40,839 nucleotides of DNA, taken from assembly GCA_945866135.1 (NCBI GenBank), contig CAMBGF010000005.1, forward strand, positions 1-40,839, in the 5' to 3' direction. Each line of letters starts with the position of its first letter. The first letter of the stretch is position 1. Positions 1-10,666 of the stretch are shown piece after piece. Source of the stretch: Bifidobacterium breve (GTDB taxonomy: Bacteria; Actinomycetota; Actinomycetes; S36-B12; UBA5976). The position numbers and the translations under genes are program-made. The notes under the pieces are model-generated. The model was given only the letters and a program-made list of their open reading frames with translations, searched no databases and had not been told where the DNA came from.

Positions 1-2362
1 TTTTATTCTTGTAATGAACTTCAAGAGTTTCGCGGTTATACCTTGCGCCATGGCATACTTCACAAGGCACATAGACATCAGGCAAAAAATTCATTTCAAT
101 TTTCAAAGTGCCATCACCTGAACAGGATTCGCATCTGCCGCCTTTAACGTTAAACGAGAATCGACCTTGTTGATAGCCGCGCATTTTAGCTTCTGGAGTT
201 TCCGCGAAGAGTTTGCGCACGTGATCAAATACCCCGGTGTAAGTCGCTGGATTTGAGCGCGGGGTTCGACCAATAGGACTTTGGTCAACATGAACAACTT
301 TATCTAGTAGCTCAACGCCCTCAACTTTTTTATGTCGACCAGGTACGGTGCGCGCTCCGTTTAGATCGCGAGCTAATACGTTGTACAGCACATCATTTAT
401 CAAAGTGGATTTTCCAGAACCAGAAACCCCGGTGATTGCCGCGAACACACCAAGTGGAATTTCTACTGTGACATCAGCCAGATTGTGTTCACTGGCGTTA
501 AAGATCTTTAGCTTGCGACTTGAATCCACAGGCCTACGTGTTGATGGAACTTCAATTTTTCGTTTCCCAGATAAGTACTGCCCAGTAATTGATTCTTTAG
601 TCTTAATCAATTTCTCGTAAGATCCACTTGAAACTACATAGCCACCGTGCTCCCCCGCACCTGGGCCGATGTCTACGATCCAATCCGCGGTTCGAATCGT
701 GTCCTCGTCATGTTCCACAACAATTAGCGTGTTGCCTAGATCACGAAGCCGAATTAGAGTTTCGATCAATCGATGATTATCGCGCTGATGCAATCCAATA
801 CTTGGCTCATCCAGGACATAAAGCACGCCTGTTAAGCCACTGCCGATCTGGGTTGCTAACCGAATTCGCTGCGCTTCCCCGCCAGCGAGAGATCCAGCAG
901 AGCGCTCTAGTGAGAGATAGTGCAAGCCAACATCAATTAGAAAAGCTAACCGCTCATTAACTTCCTTCAAAACTCGATCTGCTATTGCTCGCTCCCGCGG
1001 AGAAAGTTCTAATTCTTTTAAAAATTGTGCGCACTCGCCAATTGGTAATTCTGCAATTTGCGCAATGCTTTTGCCATTCAATGTGACCGCTAATGAAAGT
1101 GGCTTTAGGCGCGCACCATGACAGGCTGGGCATGGAACTTCCCTCATGTAACCCTCGAGCTTTTCCCGACTTGAATCACTTTCTGATTCTTGGTGCTTAC
1201 GTTCGATGTACTGAATTACACCCTCAAAGCCAGTGGAATAAGTGCGTTGGCGACCATACCGATTTTTATACTTAACTTGAACTTCGTGATCATTACCTTG
1301 TAGCAATGCATTGCGCGCCTTTACAGGAAGTTTCTTCCATGGCACGTCAAGTGCGAACTCCAACTCTTTGGAAAGAGCTTTAGTCAACCTAAAAAAGTAA
1401 TCGAATATGTGTCCCGAAGCCCAAGGATCAATAGCTCCCTCTTCCAAAGTTAAGTCCGGGTTAGGTATCACTAAATCGATGTCCACTTCCATCTTGTTCC
1501 CAAGACCAGCACATTCTGGACAAGCTCCAAAAGGTGAGTTAAACGAAAAGGATCTTGGTTCCAACTCTTCGAATTGATTCCCGTCGAATAAGCAAACTAG
1601 ATGCTCGCTAAACATTCGTTCCCGCTCGGGATCATCCTCAGGTAAGTCCACAAACTCTAGAGTCACTAACCCACTGGAAAGGCGAAGCGCAGTTTCCACG
1701 CTGTCTGTTAACCGTCGGACGGCATCAGGCTTAACGGCAAGGCGGTCAACCACTACTTCGATGGTGTGCTTTTCTTGCTTCTTTAAAACAGGTGGCTCTT
1801 CTAGTGGGTAAACCACGCCATCGATACGCGCTCGCGCAAACCCTTGTGACTGCAGGCTCCGAAATAACTCGGCGTACTCGCCTTTGCGCTCTCGCACAAT
1901 CGGAGCAAGCAATTGAAATCTCGTGCCAGTCTTTATTTCTAAAATTCGATCAACAATTTGTTGCGGTGATTGGCGGGCAATTGCCCGGCCACAATCGGGA
2001 CAGTGCGGCCTGCCAGCTCGCGCGAAAAGCAATCGCAAGTAATCGTAAACTTCCGTAATCGTGCCAACAGTTGATCTTGGGTTACGGTTAGTGGATTTCT
2101 GGTCGATTGAAACTGCCGGCGAAAGGCCCTCAATGAAATCAACATCAGGTTTATCCATCTGCCCGAGAAACTGCCTGGCATATGCAGAAAGTGACTCAAC
2201 ATAGCGACGTTGTCCCTCAGCAAAAATAGTGTCAAATGCCAGGGATGACTTTCCGGATCCAGATAAACCCGTAAAAACTATGAGTGCGTCTCGGGGCAAG
2301 TCAATGTTTATGTCTTTGAGGTTGTGCTCTCTGGCGCCACGGACAATTAACTTATCAACCAC
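1..2362 (-). CDS. uvrA: Excinuclease ABC subunit A, C-terminal ~160 aa beyond window edge
   Basis: Translated by hand from GTG at 2362: [101 protein letters not shown]; frame still open at [18 protein letters not shown] near position 1. Absent from the ORF track because its stop lies outside the window. Confidence 0.96.
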   Translation of the reverse strand, partial: MVDKLIVRGAREHNLKDINIDLPRDALIVFTGLSGSGKSSLAFDTIFAEGQRRYVESLSAYARQFLGQMDKPDVDFIEGLSPAVSIDQKSTNRNPRSTVGTITEVYDYLRLLFARAGRPHCPDCGRAIARQSPQQIVDRILEIKTGTRFQLLAPIVRERKGEYAELFRSLQSQGFARARIDGVVYPLEEPPVLKKQEKHTIEVVVDRLAVKPDAVRRLTDSVETALRLSSGLVTLEFVDLPEDDPERERMFSEHLVCLFDGNQFEELEPRSFSFNSPFGACPECAGLGNKMEVDIDLVIPNPDLTLEEGAIDPWASGHIFDYFFRLTKALSKELEFALDVPWKKLPVKARNALLQGNDHEVQVKYKNRYGRQRTYSTGFEGVIQYIERKHQESESDSSREKLEGYMREVPCPACHGARLKPLSLAVTLNGKSIAQIAELPIGECAQFLKELELSPRERAIADRVLKEVNERLAFLIDVGLHYLSLERSAGSLAGGEAQRIRLATQIGSGLTGVLYVLDEPSIGLHQRDNHRLIETLIRLRDLGNTLIVVEHDEDTIRTADWIVDIGPGAGEHGGYVVSSGSYEKLIKTKESITGQYLSGKRKIEVPSTRRPVDSSRKLKIFNASEHNLADVTVEIPLGVFAAITGVSGSGKSTLINDVLYNVLARDLNGARTVPGRHKKVEGVELLDKVVHVDQSPIGRTPRSNPATYTGVFDHVRKLFAETPEAKMRGYQQGRFSFNVKGGRCESCSGDGTLKIEMNFLPDVYVPCEVCHGARYNRETLEVHYKNK

Positions 2363-2368
2363 GCCTCT

Positions 2369-2374
2369 ATGTTA
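2369..2374 (-). promoter_or_regulatory. -10 element TAACAT, N6 before uvrA GTG
   Basis: TAACAT-AGAGGC-GTG. Confidence 0.55.
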
Positions 2375-2443
2375 GTTGGCTTGATCATTTGGCGCATCGG
2401 TGAGCCATCCAGCATGGGCCTATGCGCATGGGATCTGCGAACT

Positions 2444-3484
2444 TTAACTCTGAACATCCTCATCAGGTTTGTGGTCAAACGCCTCACCGCGGTGTTCGGT
2501 AGCTTCCGTTGTTATGTGGGCGGCCTGACTTGCATGCGCCAACGTTGGATCCCGTTTAACCGCAGCAAGGCTCGTCATAACTGTTACCCCTAAAGTAAGC
2601 AGGATAACCATCAAGGATTGGGCGATCGTTATGTGTGGTACTTCAAGATCTGTGGTGCCATCAAGTGCTTCGAAAAACAGCTTTATGGCTATGAAACCCA
2701 GGATAATTGCGAGTCCTCTGGCTAAATAAATTATCTTTGCAAGTAAGCCATCTAGTAAGAAATAGAGTTGGCGCAATCCCATCAAGGCAAAAGCGTTTGC
2801 GGCAAAAACCAAATACGGTTCTTTAGTTAGGCCAAAAATTGCTGGGATGGAATCCAGCGCAAATAATAAGTCCGTAGTGCCGACTGCCAGAATCACCAGA
2901 AATAGTGGAGTGATGTGGCGCTTACCCGAAATTTTTACTGTTGTTTTAGTACCGTCATAATCTCTGGAAGTTGGCACATATTTTTCCACCCATCGAACCA
3001 GGCCATTACCTTCAAGATCCGGTTCCTCACCATGGGAACGCCACACCGTGATTGCGGTGTAGAGCAAAAAAGCCGAAAAGACGAAAAACGTAGCAGCAAA
3101 TCTCGAAATTGCTGCGGCGCCAACCACAATTAATATCCCGCGCAAGATAATTGCTAGGGCAACTCCGATTAGTAAAACCCGGTGCTTTAGTGCCTCTGGT
3201 ACCGCAAAGGATGACATCAAAACTATGAATACAAAAAGATTGTCGACAGACAAGCTGTATTCCGTTATCCAGCCCGCAAGAAATTGCTGCCCATATTCAG
3301 CGCCGAAGTAGGTCCAGACAAAAGCTGCAAAAACTAGCGCGCCAACAATGTATGCCACTACCCAACGTGCTGCCTGTTTAGGACCAAACACATGCGGTCT
3401 GGCATCGACTACAAGAAAATCTAAGATGAACGCGGCAGCCAATACTCCAAGAGTGGTTGCCCAGATGAGCGGCGAAACTTCCAT
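2444..3484 (-). CDS. TerC/Alx family integral membrane protein
   Basis: 346 aa multi-TM protein with TerC-like motifs (EYSLSVDNLFVFIVLM, GTTDLLFALDSIPAIFGLT); lies between uvrA and uvrB. Confidence 0.9.
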   Translation of the reverse strand: MEVSPLIWATTLGVLAAAFILDFLVVDARPHVFGPKQAARWVVAYIVGALVFAAFVWTYFGAEYGQQFLAGWITEYSLSVDNLFVFIVLMSSFAVPEALKHRVLLIGVALAIILRGILIVVGAAAISRFAATFFVFSAFLLYTAITVWRSHGEEPDLEGNGLVRWVEKYVPTSRDYDGTKTTVKISGKRHITPLFLVILAVGTTDLLFALDSIPAIFGLTKEPYLVFAANAFALMGLRQLYFLLDGLLAKIIYLARGLAIILGFIAIKLFFEALDGTTDLEVPHITIAQSLMVILLTLGVTVMTSLAAVKRDPTLAHASQAAHITTEATEHRGEAFDHKPDEDVQS

Positions 3485-3490
3485 GACTAA

Positions 3491-3496
3491 ATTCTA
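3491..3496 (-). promoter_or_regulatory. -10 element TAGAAT, N6 before terC-like ATG
   Basis: TAGAAT-TTAGTC-ATG. Confidence 0.6.
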
Positions 3497-3497
3497 T

Positions 3498-5573
3498 CTA
3501 GGCGTGGCCGGCTAGTGTCATTTGCCTTAACTCTTTCTTAAGTTCTGAAATCTCATCACGTAACCGCGCAGCTAGCTCGAACTGCAATTCACTGGCCGCA
3601 GTGTGCATCTGTTCACTCAACTGATCAATTAAATCGCCCAGATCACGCGCTGGAATACTACGCAAATTTTGTCTTACGGATGTAGGTACCCGCATACCTG
3701 ACTTTTGATTCGCCATGAAATCCGCAGTGTCATCATCTTCCCTGCTTATTAAGTCAGTGATGTCCGCGATCTTTTTACGAAGTGGTTGCGGATCTAGACC
3801 ATGCTCCAAGTTATAGGCAACCTGCTTTTCGCGACGTCGATTTGTTTCATCAATAGCAAATCGCATTGAGTCCGTGATTTTGTCGGCATACATGTGTACT
3901 TCACCTGAGACATTTCGAGCTGCCCGGCCAATAGTTTGAATTAAGCTGCGGTGACTTCGCAAGAAACCCTCTTTATCGGCATCCAAAATCGAAACGAGTG
4001 AAACTTCGGGTAAATCCAGCCCTTCGCGCAGCAAGTTAATACCAATTAATACGTCATACTCGCCCAGTCGCAATTCACGTAGCAATTCCACGCGGCGAAG
4101 CGTATCGATTTCTGAATGCAGATAGCGAACTCTGATACCCTGCTCCAACAAATAATCTGTTAAATCTTCAGACATTTTTTTCGTCAGCGTGGTCACTAGT
4201 ACTCGAGTGCCATTGGCTGCGCGAATTCGAATTTCATGGATCAAATCATCAATTTGTCCCTTAGTAGGCTTCACAATGATTTCTGGATCTACTAAGCCCG
4301 TTGGGCGAATAACCTGCTCCACCACATCGTCATTCACGACCCCAAGTTCATACTTTCCTGGAGTTGCTGACAGATACACGGTTTGCCCAACTCGATCAAG
4401 GAACTCTGGCCACTTAAGCGGTCGGTTGTCCATCGCACTAGGTAACCTAAAGCCGTGCTCAACTAGAGTGCGCTTACGCGAGGCGTCCCCCTCATACATT
4501 GCGCCGATCTGTGGAACAGTTACGTGGCTTTCATCGATTACTAATAAAAAGTCATCAGGAAAATAGTCAAGTAAGCAGTTAGGCGCTGAGCCAGCATCCC
4601 GTCCATCAATATGTCGGGAATAGTTTTCAATGCCCGAACAGAACCCTAAGTTTTGCATCATTTCAATGTCATAGGAAGTACGCATCTTGAGACGCTGCGC
4701 CTCGAGCAACTTACCTTGAAGTTCCAATTCGGGGACCCGAATTGCCACCTCTGCCTCGATTTCACTGATAGCTCGATTCATTCGCTCGGGTCCTGCCGCA
4801 TAGTGCGATGCCGGGAAAATGTAAATTTCTTTATCGTCAGTAAGTATCTCTCCGGTAACTGGATGCAGCGACATTAATCGCTCAACTTCATCCCCGAACA
4901 TTTCAATGCGTACTGGGTGTTCTTCATAAACTGGATACACCTCGATAGTGTCGCCGCGAACACGAAATGTACCACGAGTAAAAGCAATATCGTTTCTGTT
5001 GTATTGAATACCAACTAATGAACGCAACAAGCCATCACGATCCAGAGATTCGCCTACTTTTAGTCGAATCATCCGGTCTACATACTCCTGCGGAGTTCCC
5101 AGACCGTAAATGCAGGAGACACTTGCCACAACTATGACATCTCTGCGAGTTAACAAACTATTTGTTGCGCTGTGTCGCAACCTCTCCACTTCTTCGTTAA
5201 CCGAAGAATCTTTTTCAATGAAAGTATCACTTTGTGGAATGTAAGCTTCTGGCTGGTAATAGTCGTAATAGGAGACGAAATATTCAACAGCATTATTTGG
5301 CAACAACTCTCGGAATTCATTGGCAAGCTGTGCGGCCAAAGTCTTATTTGGTGCTAACACAAGCGTGGGGCGTTGCAATTTTTCAATCAACCAAGCAGTC
5401 GTAGCACTTTTTCCAGTGCCGGTTGCTCCAAGTAATACAACATTTTTTTCTCCTGCAACGATGCGGCGTTCAATCTCGGCAATCGCGGCTGGTTGATCAC
5501 CGGCTGGCACATAATCGCTAATTACTTCAAAGGGTGCGACAGTGCGCTCCAAATCAGTAATTGGTCTTGTCAT
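3498..5573 (-). CDS. uvrB: Excinuclease ABC subunit B
   Basis: 691 aa; GATGTGKS Walker [14 protein letters not shown]-terminal UVR domain. Confidence 0.98.
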   Translation of the reverse strand: MTRPITDLERTVAPFEVISDYVPAGDQPAAIAEIERRIVAGEKNVVLLGATGTGKSATTAWLIEKLQRPTLVLAPNKTLAAQLANEFRELLPNNAVEYFVSYYDYYQPEAYIPQSDTFIEKDSSVNEEVERLRHSATNSLLTRRDVIVVASVSCIYGLGTPQEYVDRMIRLKVGESLDRDGLLRSLVGIQYNRNDIAFTRGTFRVRGDTIEVYPVYEEHPVRIEMFGDEVERLMSLHPVTGEILTDDKEIYIFPASHYAAGPERMNRAISEIEAEVAIRVPELELQGKLLEAQRLKMRTSYDIEMMQNLGFCSGIENYSRHIDGRDAGSAPNCLLDYFPDDFLLVIDESHVTVPQIGAMYEGDASRKRTLVEHGFRLPSAMDNRPLKWPEFLDRVGQTVYLSATPGKYELGVVNDDVVEQVIRPTGLVDPEIIVKPTKGQIDDLIHEIRIRAANGTRVLVTTLTKKMSEDLTDYLLEQGIRVRYLHSEIDTLRRVELLRELRLGEYDVLIGINLLREGLDLPEVSLVSILDADKEGFLRSHRSLIQTIGRAARNVSGEVHMYADKITDSMRFAIDETNRRREKQVAYNLEHGLDPQPLRKKIADITDLISREDDDTADFMANQKSGMRVPTSVRQNLRSIPARDLGDLIDQLSEQMHTAASELQFELAARLRDEISELKKELRQMTLAGHA

Positions 5574-5579
5574 GTCTTA

Positions 5580-5585
5580 AGACTA
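5580..5585 (-). promoter_or_regulatory. -10 element TAGTCT, N6 before uvrB ATG; first three bases are the coaE stop
   Basis: TAGTCT-TAAGAC-ATG. Confidence 0.55.
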
Positions 5586-6164
5586 CGGGGAAATCTGATT
5601 CCAGACATTTAACACTTGAGCCCGTAACTGTGCCAAGGTTCCTGAGTTGTCAATTACGTAGTTTGCGACCGCCCGCCTTTGCTCATCCGTTGCTTGCTTA
5701 CTCATGCGCGCGGCAATGTCACGCTCTCCTAATCCACGAGCTAACAAGCGCTCGGTGCGTAGTGGTTCTGGCGCAAGCACCACAATTACCTGATCAAACT
5801 GCTGTTCTAGCTTCTTCTCGACTAATAGCGGGGTGTCATATATAACGGTGGTGCCCGCTGTTAATGACTCTCGAATCTCTTGCACTTTGCCCGCTACTTC
5901 CGGGTGCACTACATCTTCAAGTTCCTTGAGTTTTGAGCTATTCTCAAAAACCTTGGCAGCCAAAATGCTGCGATCAATGTTTCCAGATGAATCCAAAATT
6001 TCATCACCAAATTTGTTCACGATTGATTCATACCCAAGCTGACCAGGCTCAAGAACTTCTTTTGCTATGGCATCAGCGTCAATAACGGTCGCGCCGAGAT
6101 CGGCAAACATCCGAGCCGCAGTGGATTTCCCACTACCAATTCCGCCGGTTAATCCTAGGTACAC
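5583..6164 (-). CDS. coaE: Dephospho-CoA kinase
   Basis: 193 aa, GLTGGIGSGKSTAARMFADLGATVIDAD. Confidence 0.95.
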   Translation of the reverse strand: MYLGLTGGIGSGKSTAARMFADLGATVIDADAIAKEVLEPGQLGYESIVNKFGDEILDSSGNIDRSILAAKVFENSSKLKELEDVVHPEVAGKVQEIRESLTAGTTVIYDTPLLVEKKLEQQFDQVIVVLAPEPLRTERLLARGLGERDIAARMSKQATDEQRRAVANYVIDNSGTLAQLRAQVLNVWNQISP

Positions 6165-6170
6165 GCTTCC

Positions 6171-6176
6171 ACTTTA
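6171..6176 (-). promoter_or_regulatory. -10 element TAAAGT, N6 before coaE GTG
   Basis: TAAAGT-GGAAGC-GTG. Confidence 0.55.
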
Positions 6177-6225
6177 ACTTCAAAATCTTTAAAAGAGTGG
6201 AAACCTAATTGCAATCGCATAAAAA

Positions 6226-6259
6226 CTAATGGGCCCCTACTTCCGTAGGAGCCCATTAG
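6226..6259 (-). terminator. Intrinsic terminator downstream of rpsA
   Basis: CTAATGGGCCCCTAC-TTCC-GTAGGAGCCCATTAG (14/15 paired plus one G-U wobble), followed on the minus strand by TTTTT. Confidence 0.88.
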
Positions 6260-6269
6260 ATAGCAAAAT

Positions 6270-7721
6270 TTACTCTGGCTTATCGGCCAGTTCAGTTCGC
6301 AATGCTTGCAGCGATGCATCTTCGGACAATGTGCCCTCTGATGTAGTTTCGCCAGAATATGAAGTTGGGGCTTCGGCATCAGCAATAGCTGCAGCGTCGG
6401 CCTTCTTTGATTCACCAGCTGAGAGCTTATGCGCTTCCCACTTGGCATGAGCCTGCGCGTACTGGCGTTCCCATTCCGCTTTCTTCTCTTCATTGCCTGG
6501 TAACCATTCGTTGGTTTCGGAATCGAAACCCTCTGGGTAAATGTAATTGCCCTTATCGTCATACTGATTCATGCCGTAAAGTCCAGCGTCAAATGAGACT
6601 GACTCATCGACATCAACGTCTTCATTTGCTTGCCGAAGTGAAAGTGAAATCCGACGACGTTCCAAGTCAATGTCAATAACCTTGACGAACGTGGTGTCAC
6701 CTACCTGAACAACTTGTTCTGGAATCTCGACATGTCGACCCGCAAGTTCAGAGATATGAACTAGGCCCTCAATGCCATCACTTACTCGAACGAAGGCGCC
6801 GAATGGCACTAACTTTGTTACTTCACCAGGGACAACTTGACCAATGGTGTGTGTACGAGCGAAGTGCTGCCATGGATCTTCTTGAGTTGACTTCAAGGAA
6901 AGCGAAACTCGTTCGCGCTCAAAATCAACTTCCAAAACTTCTACAGTTACTTCTTGTCCGACTTCAACCACCTTGGAAGGATGATCTACATGCTCCCAAG
7001 AAAGCTCTGAAACGTGTACTAGGCCATCTACGCCACCAAGATCAACGAAAGCTCCGAAGTTAACAATGCTGGAGACAACACCCTTACGGATTTGCCCCTT
7101 TTCAAGTTCGTTCAAGAAACCGTGACGAACTGCGCTTTGTGATTGTTCTAAGTACGCGCGACGGGAAAGTACCACGTTATTGCGATTCTTATCTAGTTCA
7201 ATAATTTTTGCTTCGATTGGCTTGCCAATGTAAGGCGCAAGATCGCGAACGCGACGCATTTCAACCAACGACGCCGGCAAGAAGCCACGTAAACCTATGT
7301 CTACGATCAAGCCGCCCTTGACGACCTCGATAACAGTTCCGGTAACAATGCCATCTTCTTCTTTGATCTTTTCGATAGATCCCCAGGCACGTTCATACTG
7401 AGCGCGCTTCTTAGAAAGAATTAATTGACCTTCTTTATCTTCCTTCTGTAGAACTAGAGCCTCGATAACTTCACCAACAGTTACAACTTCATTTGGATCG
7501 ATATCGTGCTTGATGCTCAATTCGCGCGATGGAATGATGCCTTCGGTCTTGTAGCCGATGTCTACGAGAACTTCGTCTCGACTTACTTTTACTACGATGC
7601 CTTCGACGATGTCTCCATCGTTAAAAGGCTTTATGGTGGCGTCAACGGCAGCCATGAATTCTTCGGCAGATGCGAAATCGTCAACGGTTATGGAACTGGT
7701 CTTGTCAGTAGTGACAGTCAT
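6270..7721 (-). CDS. rpsA: 30S ribosomal protein S1
   Basis: Four S1 RNA-binding repeats (GVVSSIVNFGAFVDLGGVDGLVHVSELSW etc.). Start placed at ATG 7721 (MTVTTDKTSS), not the ORF-track start at 7766. Confidence 0.95.
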   Translation of the reverse strand: MTVTTDKTSSITVDDFASAEEFMAAVDATIKPFNDGDIVEGIVVKVSRDEVLVDIGYKTEGIIPSRELSIKHDIDPNEVVTVGEVIEALVLQKEDKEGQLILSKKRAQYERAWGSIEKIKEEDGIVTGTVIEVVKGGLIVDIGLRGFLPASLVEMRRVRDLAPYIGKPIEAKIIELDKNRNNVVLSRRAYLEQSQSAVRHGFLNELEKGQIRKGVVSSIVNFGAFVDLGGVDGLVHVSELSWEHVDHPSKVVEVGQEVTVEVLEVDFERERVSLSLKSTQEDPWQHFARTHTIGQVVPGEVTKLVPFGAFVRVSDGIEGLVHISELAGRHVEIPEQVVQVGDTTFVKVIDIDLERRRISLSLRQANEDVDVDESVSFDAGLYGMNQYDDKGNYIYPEGFDSETNEWLPGNEEKKAEWERQYAQAHAKWEAHKLSAGESKKADAAAIADAEAPTSYSGETTSEGTLSEDASLQALRTELADKPE

Positions 7722-7824
7722 TAAATTATTGCCTCGATGCGGATAGAAATAGTGCGGAAGTTGCATTCTTTCCTTGCGGATCCTGCGGAACTAGGTCTGT
7801 CCTTGGGCAAATGGCAACTCTCTA

Positions 7825-7853
7825 AGGATAGGCACGCTCAAGTTCTGGGTCAA
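7825..7853 (-). promoter_or_regulatory. Sigma70-like promoter for rpsA with about 100 nt leader
   Basis: TTGACC (7848-7853)-N17-TATCCT (7825-7830). Confidence 0.65.
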
Positions 7854-7910
7854 AAGCACTAACCAGGTGGAAACCTGCAAAATTAGACGATTTGCTACCC
7901 AGCCACCTCT

Positions 7911-10643
7911 TTAATGGCCAGCAGCAGCCCAAGAGGCGCCAATTCCGATGGAAACATCCATCGGAACCTGCAAGTTACCGACACTTTGCATGTTTGTCAC
8001 CACAATTTGGGTTACCGCCTCGAGTTCACCGGGGGCAATCTCCACCACTAATTCATCGTGCACTTGAAGCAATAATCGCGACTTAACCCCCGCTTCGGCT
8101 AGGCCAGCTGCAACTCGAATCATTGCCACCTTTACTAAATCGGCGGCCGAACCCTGGATCGGCGCATTCAGGGCCATTCGCTGTGCCATGTCGCGCAACT
8201 GGCGATTTTCACTATTCAAATCCGGCAGATACCTGCGTCGTCCCATAATCGATTCGGTGTAACCCAACTTGCGAGCCTCAACAACAACGTTAGACAAGTA
8301 ATCCCGAACACCGCCAAAACGCTCAAAGTAGGTATCCATTAATGCTTTAGCTTGGTCGTTTCCAATGCCTAGTTGTTGCGCAAGCCCGTATGCCGAAAGT
8401 CCGTAAGCAAGACCGTAGGACATTGCTTTGATTTGGCGTCGCATGTCTGCATCAACTTTTTCTGGTGGCACTCCAAAGACTTGAGAACCAACTGTGGTGT
8501 GTAGATCTTCACCAGTTTTTAACGCCGCAATTAAACCTGGATCATTTGATAAGTGCGCCATAACGCGCAATTCAATTTGACTGTAATCAGCAGTAAGCAG
8601 GGTTTCAAATTCTTTTCCAACTACAAAGGTGCCGCGGATGGCAAAGCCCTCTGATGTTCTAATTGGAATGTTCTGCAGATTTGGCTCAGTACTTGATAGC
8701 CGGCCAGTAGCAGCAACCATCTGGTTAAAACTGGTATGAATTCGACCATCGGAGGCAACGGATGCGAGCAGTCCCGTAACAGTTTGCTTCAGCTTGCTGA
8801 CTTCGCGGTATCGCAATAACGCGACAAGTAGTTCATCCTCAGGAAACTTTGCAAGTAAGCCTTGCAGGGATTCCGCATCGGTGGTGTATCCAGTTTTTAT
8901 CTTTTTAGTTTTTGGCAAACCACGTTCTTCGAAAAGAACTTCTTGGAGTTGCTTAGGCGACCCCAAGTTAAATTCATGACCGACGCTGGCGTGTGCCTGC
9001 TTGACCGCGGCTGCACTATCTCCTTCGAAATTTTCTTCCAACTTCTTAAGCGCTTTAACATCTACCGCGATGCCATAGCCCTCCATCTGGGAAAGAATGG
9101 CAATCAATGGCAATTCAACTTCGTTAAATAACGCAAGCCCGCCGCGCTTGATCAATTCAGCGCCCAAGTATTCACTTAGATCCAAAGTTGCCCGCGCTGA
9201 TAGCGCTAGATCTTGACCCGACACTTCACTAGATCCATCAAGTGAGAGCTGAGCACTTGGTGCTGACGCGACGTCGCTTAGGGACTTGTTTAAATAGCGA
9301 AGTACCAGATCTGAGAGCGCAAAGTTTCGCCCACCAGGTGAAACCAAATACGAGGCGATCGCAGTATCAAAAACTAATCCATTGAATGCAATTCCCGCAG
9401 CGGCGAAAGCAAGCATCGGACCTTTTGCATCATGTGTGATCTTTGGGCTCGCACTGCCTAACCAAGTTATTAACGCACTGCCACCATCAGCCATAGTGCA
9501 CCAAACACTTTCGCCACTGTTGGCTACTAGTGCGATCGCCTCGATATTTCCAGTTCCGCTGCCCCAGTTTCCAGCGACACTAAACGCGATGTTCGTCGCC
9601 GCGTGAGATTTTAACCAGCTCGCGAGTGCATCTGATTTAACTTGTTGCGTAACGACCTCAAACCCATCGGATGCCTCTGACTCAGTAAATACCTGCGTTG
9701 GTTCATCTTGCGCTTTAGAACTCTTGCTGGATTTCTCGGGTCCCCCAGTATTACTTGGCGAACCGGCGGCAGTTGGCCAAGCGGCAAATAGTCGCGGGCG
9801 AAGTGCGGAAAACTCCAGAGCATCCAGCGCAGCATGCACTACGCCCGAATCATATTCTCGCTTTGCATATGAAGTGATGTTTGTATCCACCGGAGCATTC
9901 TCCACGAGTCGATTCAATTCGAAATTGAGCTGCACTTGTTCCAAATTTGCCCGCAGCGCTTCGCCCACTTTGCCTGCGATGGAATCTGCAATCGCAATGA
10001 TGTTTTCTAGCTCGCCATACTCCGCGATCCACTTCGCAGCTGTTTTTGGACCAACACCAGGCACACCCGGCAAGTTATCACTTGTCTCCCCGACCAATGC
10101 TGCAAGTGTTCGGTATTGCTTGGGTGTAACACCATATTTCTCAAAAACTGATTCTGGTGTCATTAAGACTAAGTCAGACATACCTTTTCTGGGATAAAGA
10201 ATTGTTACCCGATCATCGATTAACTGAAATGAATCTCGATCGCCACTTATTATGCTCACTGGGAAGTCGCAAGCTTTTGCAAGTGTTGCCAATATGTCAT
10301 CTGCCTCGAAGCCGTCGGCCTCTACGACTGCTATGTTCAAGGCCGCTAGAACTTGCTTAATAAGTTCAACTTGCCCTTTGAATTCTGGTGGTGTCTTTGC
10401 CCGGGTGGCTTTGTATTCGGGATACCGTTCACTTCGAAAAGTATTCCTAGAAACATCGAAAGCTACTACCAGGTGACTTGGCTTACGGTCCTTTAGCACA
10501 TTGACCAACATCGAGATAAAACCATAAACTGCATTGGTGTGCTGTCCAGAACTTGTGGCGAAGTTTTCCACTGGCAGGCCATGAAATGCCCGATAGGCAA
10601 GCGAGTGACCATCCAAGATGAGAAACTCAGGGGTAGCAATCAC
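7911..10643 (-). CDS. polA: DNA polymerase I
   Basis: 910 aa; 5' nuclease domain (GDRDSFQLI, GVPGVGPKTAAKWI) and family A polymerase motifs (TADYSQIELRVMAHLS, RRQIKAMSYGLAYGLSAYGLA, LLQVHDELVVE); GTG start. Confidence 0.98.
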   Translation of the reverse strand: MIATPEFLILDGHSLAYRAFHGLPVENFATSSGQHTNAVYGFISMLVNVLKDRKPSHLVVAFDVSRNTFRSERYPEYKATRAKTPPEFKGQVELIKQVLAALNIAVVEADGFEADDILATLAKACDFPVSIISGDRDSFQLIDDRVTILYPRKGMSDLVLMTPESVFEKYGVTPKQYRTLAALVGETSDNLPGVPGVGPKTAAKWIAEYGELENIIAIADSIAGKVGEALRANLEQVQLNFELNRLVENAPVDTNITSYAKREYDSGVVHAALDALEFSALRPRLFAAWPTAAGSPSNTGGPEKSSKSSKAQDEPTQVFTESEASDGFEVVTQQVKSDALASWLKSHAATNIAFSVAGNWGSGTGNIEAIALVANSGESVWCTMADGGSALITWLGSASPKITHDAKGPMLAFAAAGIAFNGLVFDTAIASYLVSPGGRNFALSDLVLRYLNKSLSDVASAPSAQLSLDGSSEVSGQDLALSARATLDLSEYLGAELIKRGGLALFNEVELPLIAILSQMEGYGIAVDVKALKKLEENFEGDSAAAVKQAHASVGHEFNLGSPKQLQEVLFEERGLPKTKKIKTGYTTDAESLQGLLAKFPEDELLVALLRYREVSKLKQTVTGLLASVASDGRIHTSFNQMVAATGRLSSTEPNLQNIPIRTSEGFAIRGTFVVGKEFETLLTADYSQIELRVMAHLSNDPGLIAALKTGEDLHTTVGSQVFGVPPEKVDADMRRQIKAMSYGLAYGLSAYGLAQQLGIGNDQAKALMDTYFERFGGVRDYLSNVVVEARKLGYTESIMGRRRYLPDLNSENRQLRDMAQRMALNAPIQGSAADLVKVAMIRVAAGLAEAGVKSRLLLQVHDELVVEIAPGELEAVTQIVVTNMQSVGNLQVPMDVSIGIGASWAAAGH

Positions 10644-10649
10644 ATCTTG

Positions 10650-10655
10650 ATCTTA
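10650..10655 (-). promoter_or_regulatory. -10 element TAAGAT, N6 before polA GTG
   Basis: TAAGAT-CAAGAT-GTG. Confidence 0.6.
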
Positions 10656-10666
10656 GAGGGGTACCA

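Noticed and set aside
6155-6562. 135-aa minus-strand ORF overlapping the rpsA 3' end in another frame
   Set aside because: Overlaps strongly supported rpsA coding sequence and a terminator; no homology apparent.
9724-10197. 157-aa plus-strand ORF antisense to polA
   Set aside because: Complement-strand artefact in a conserved coding region; no family signature.
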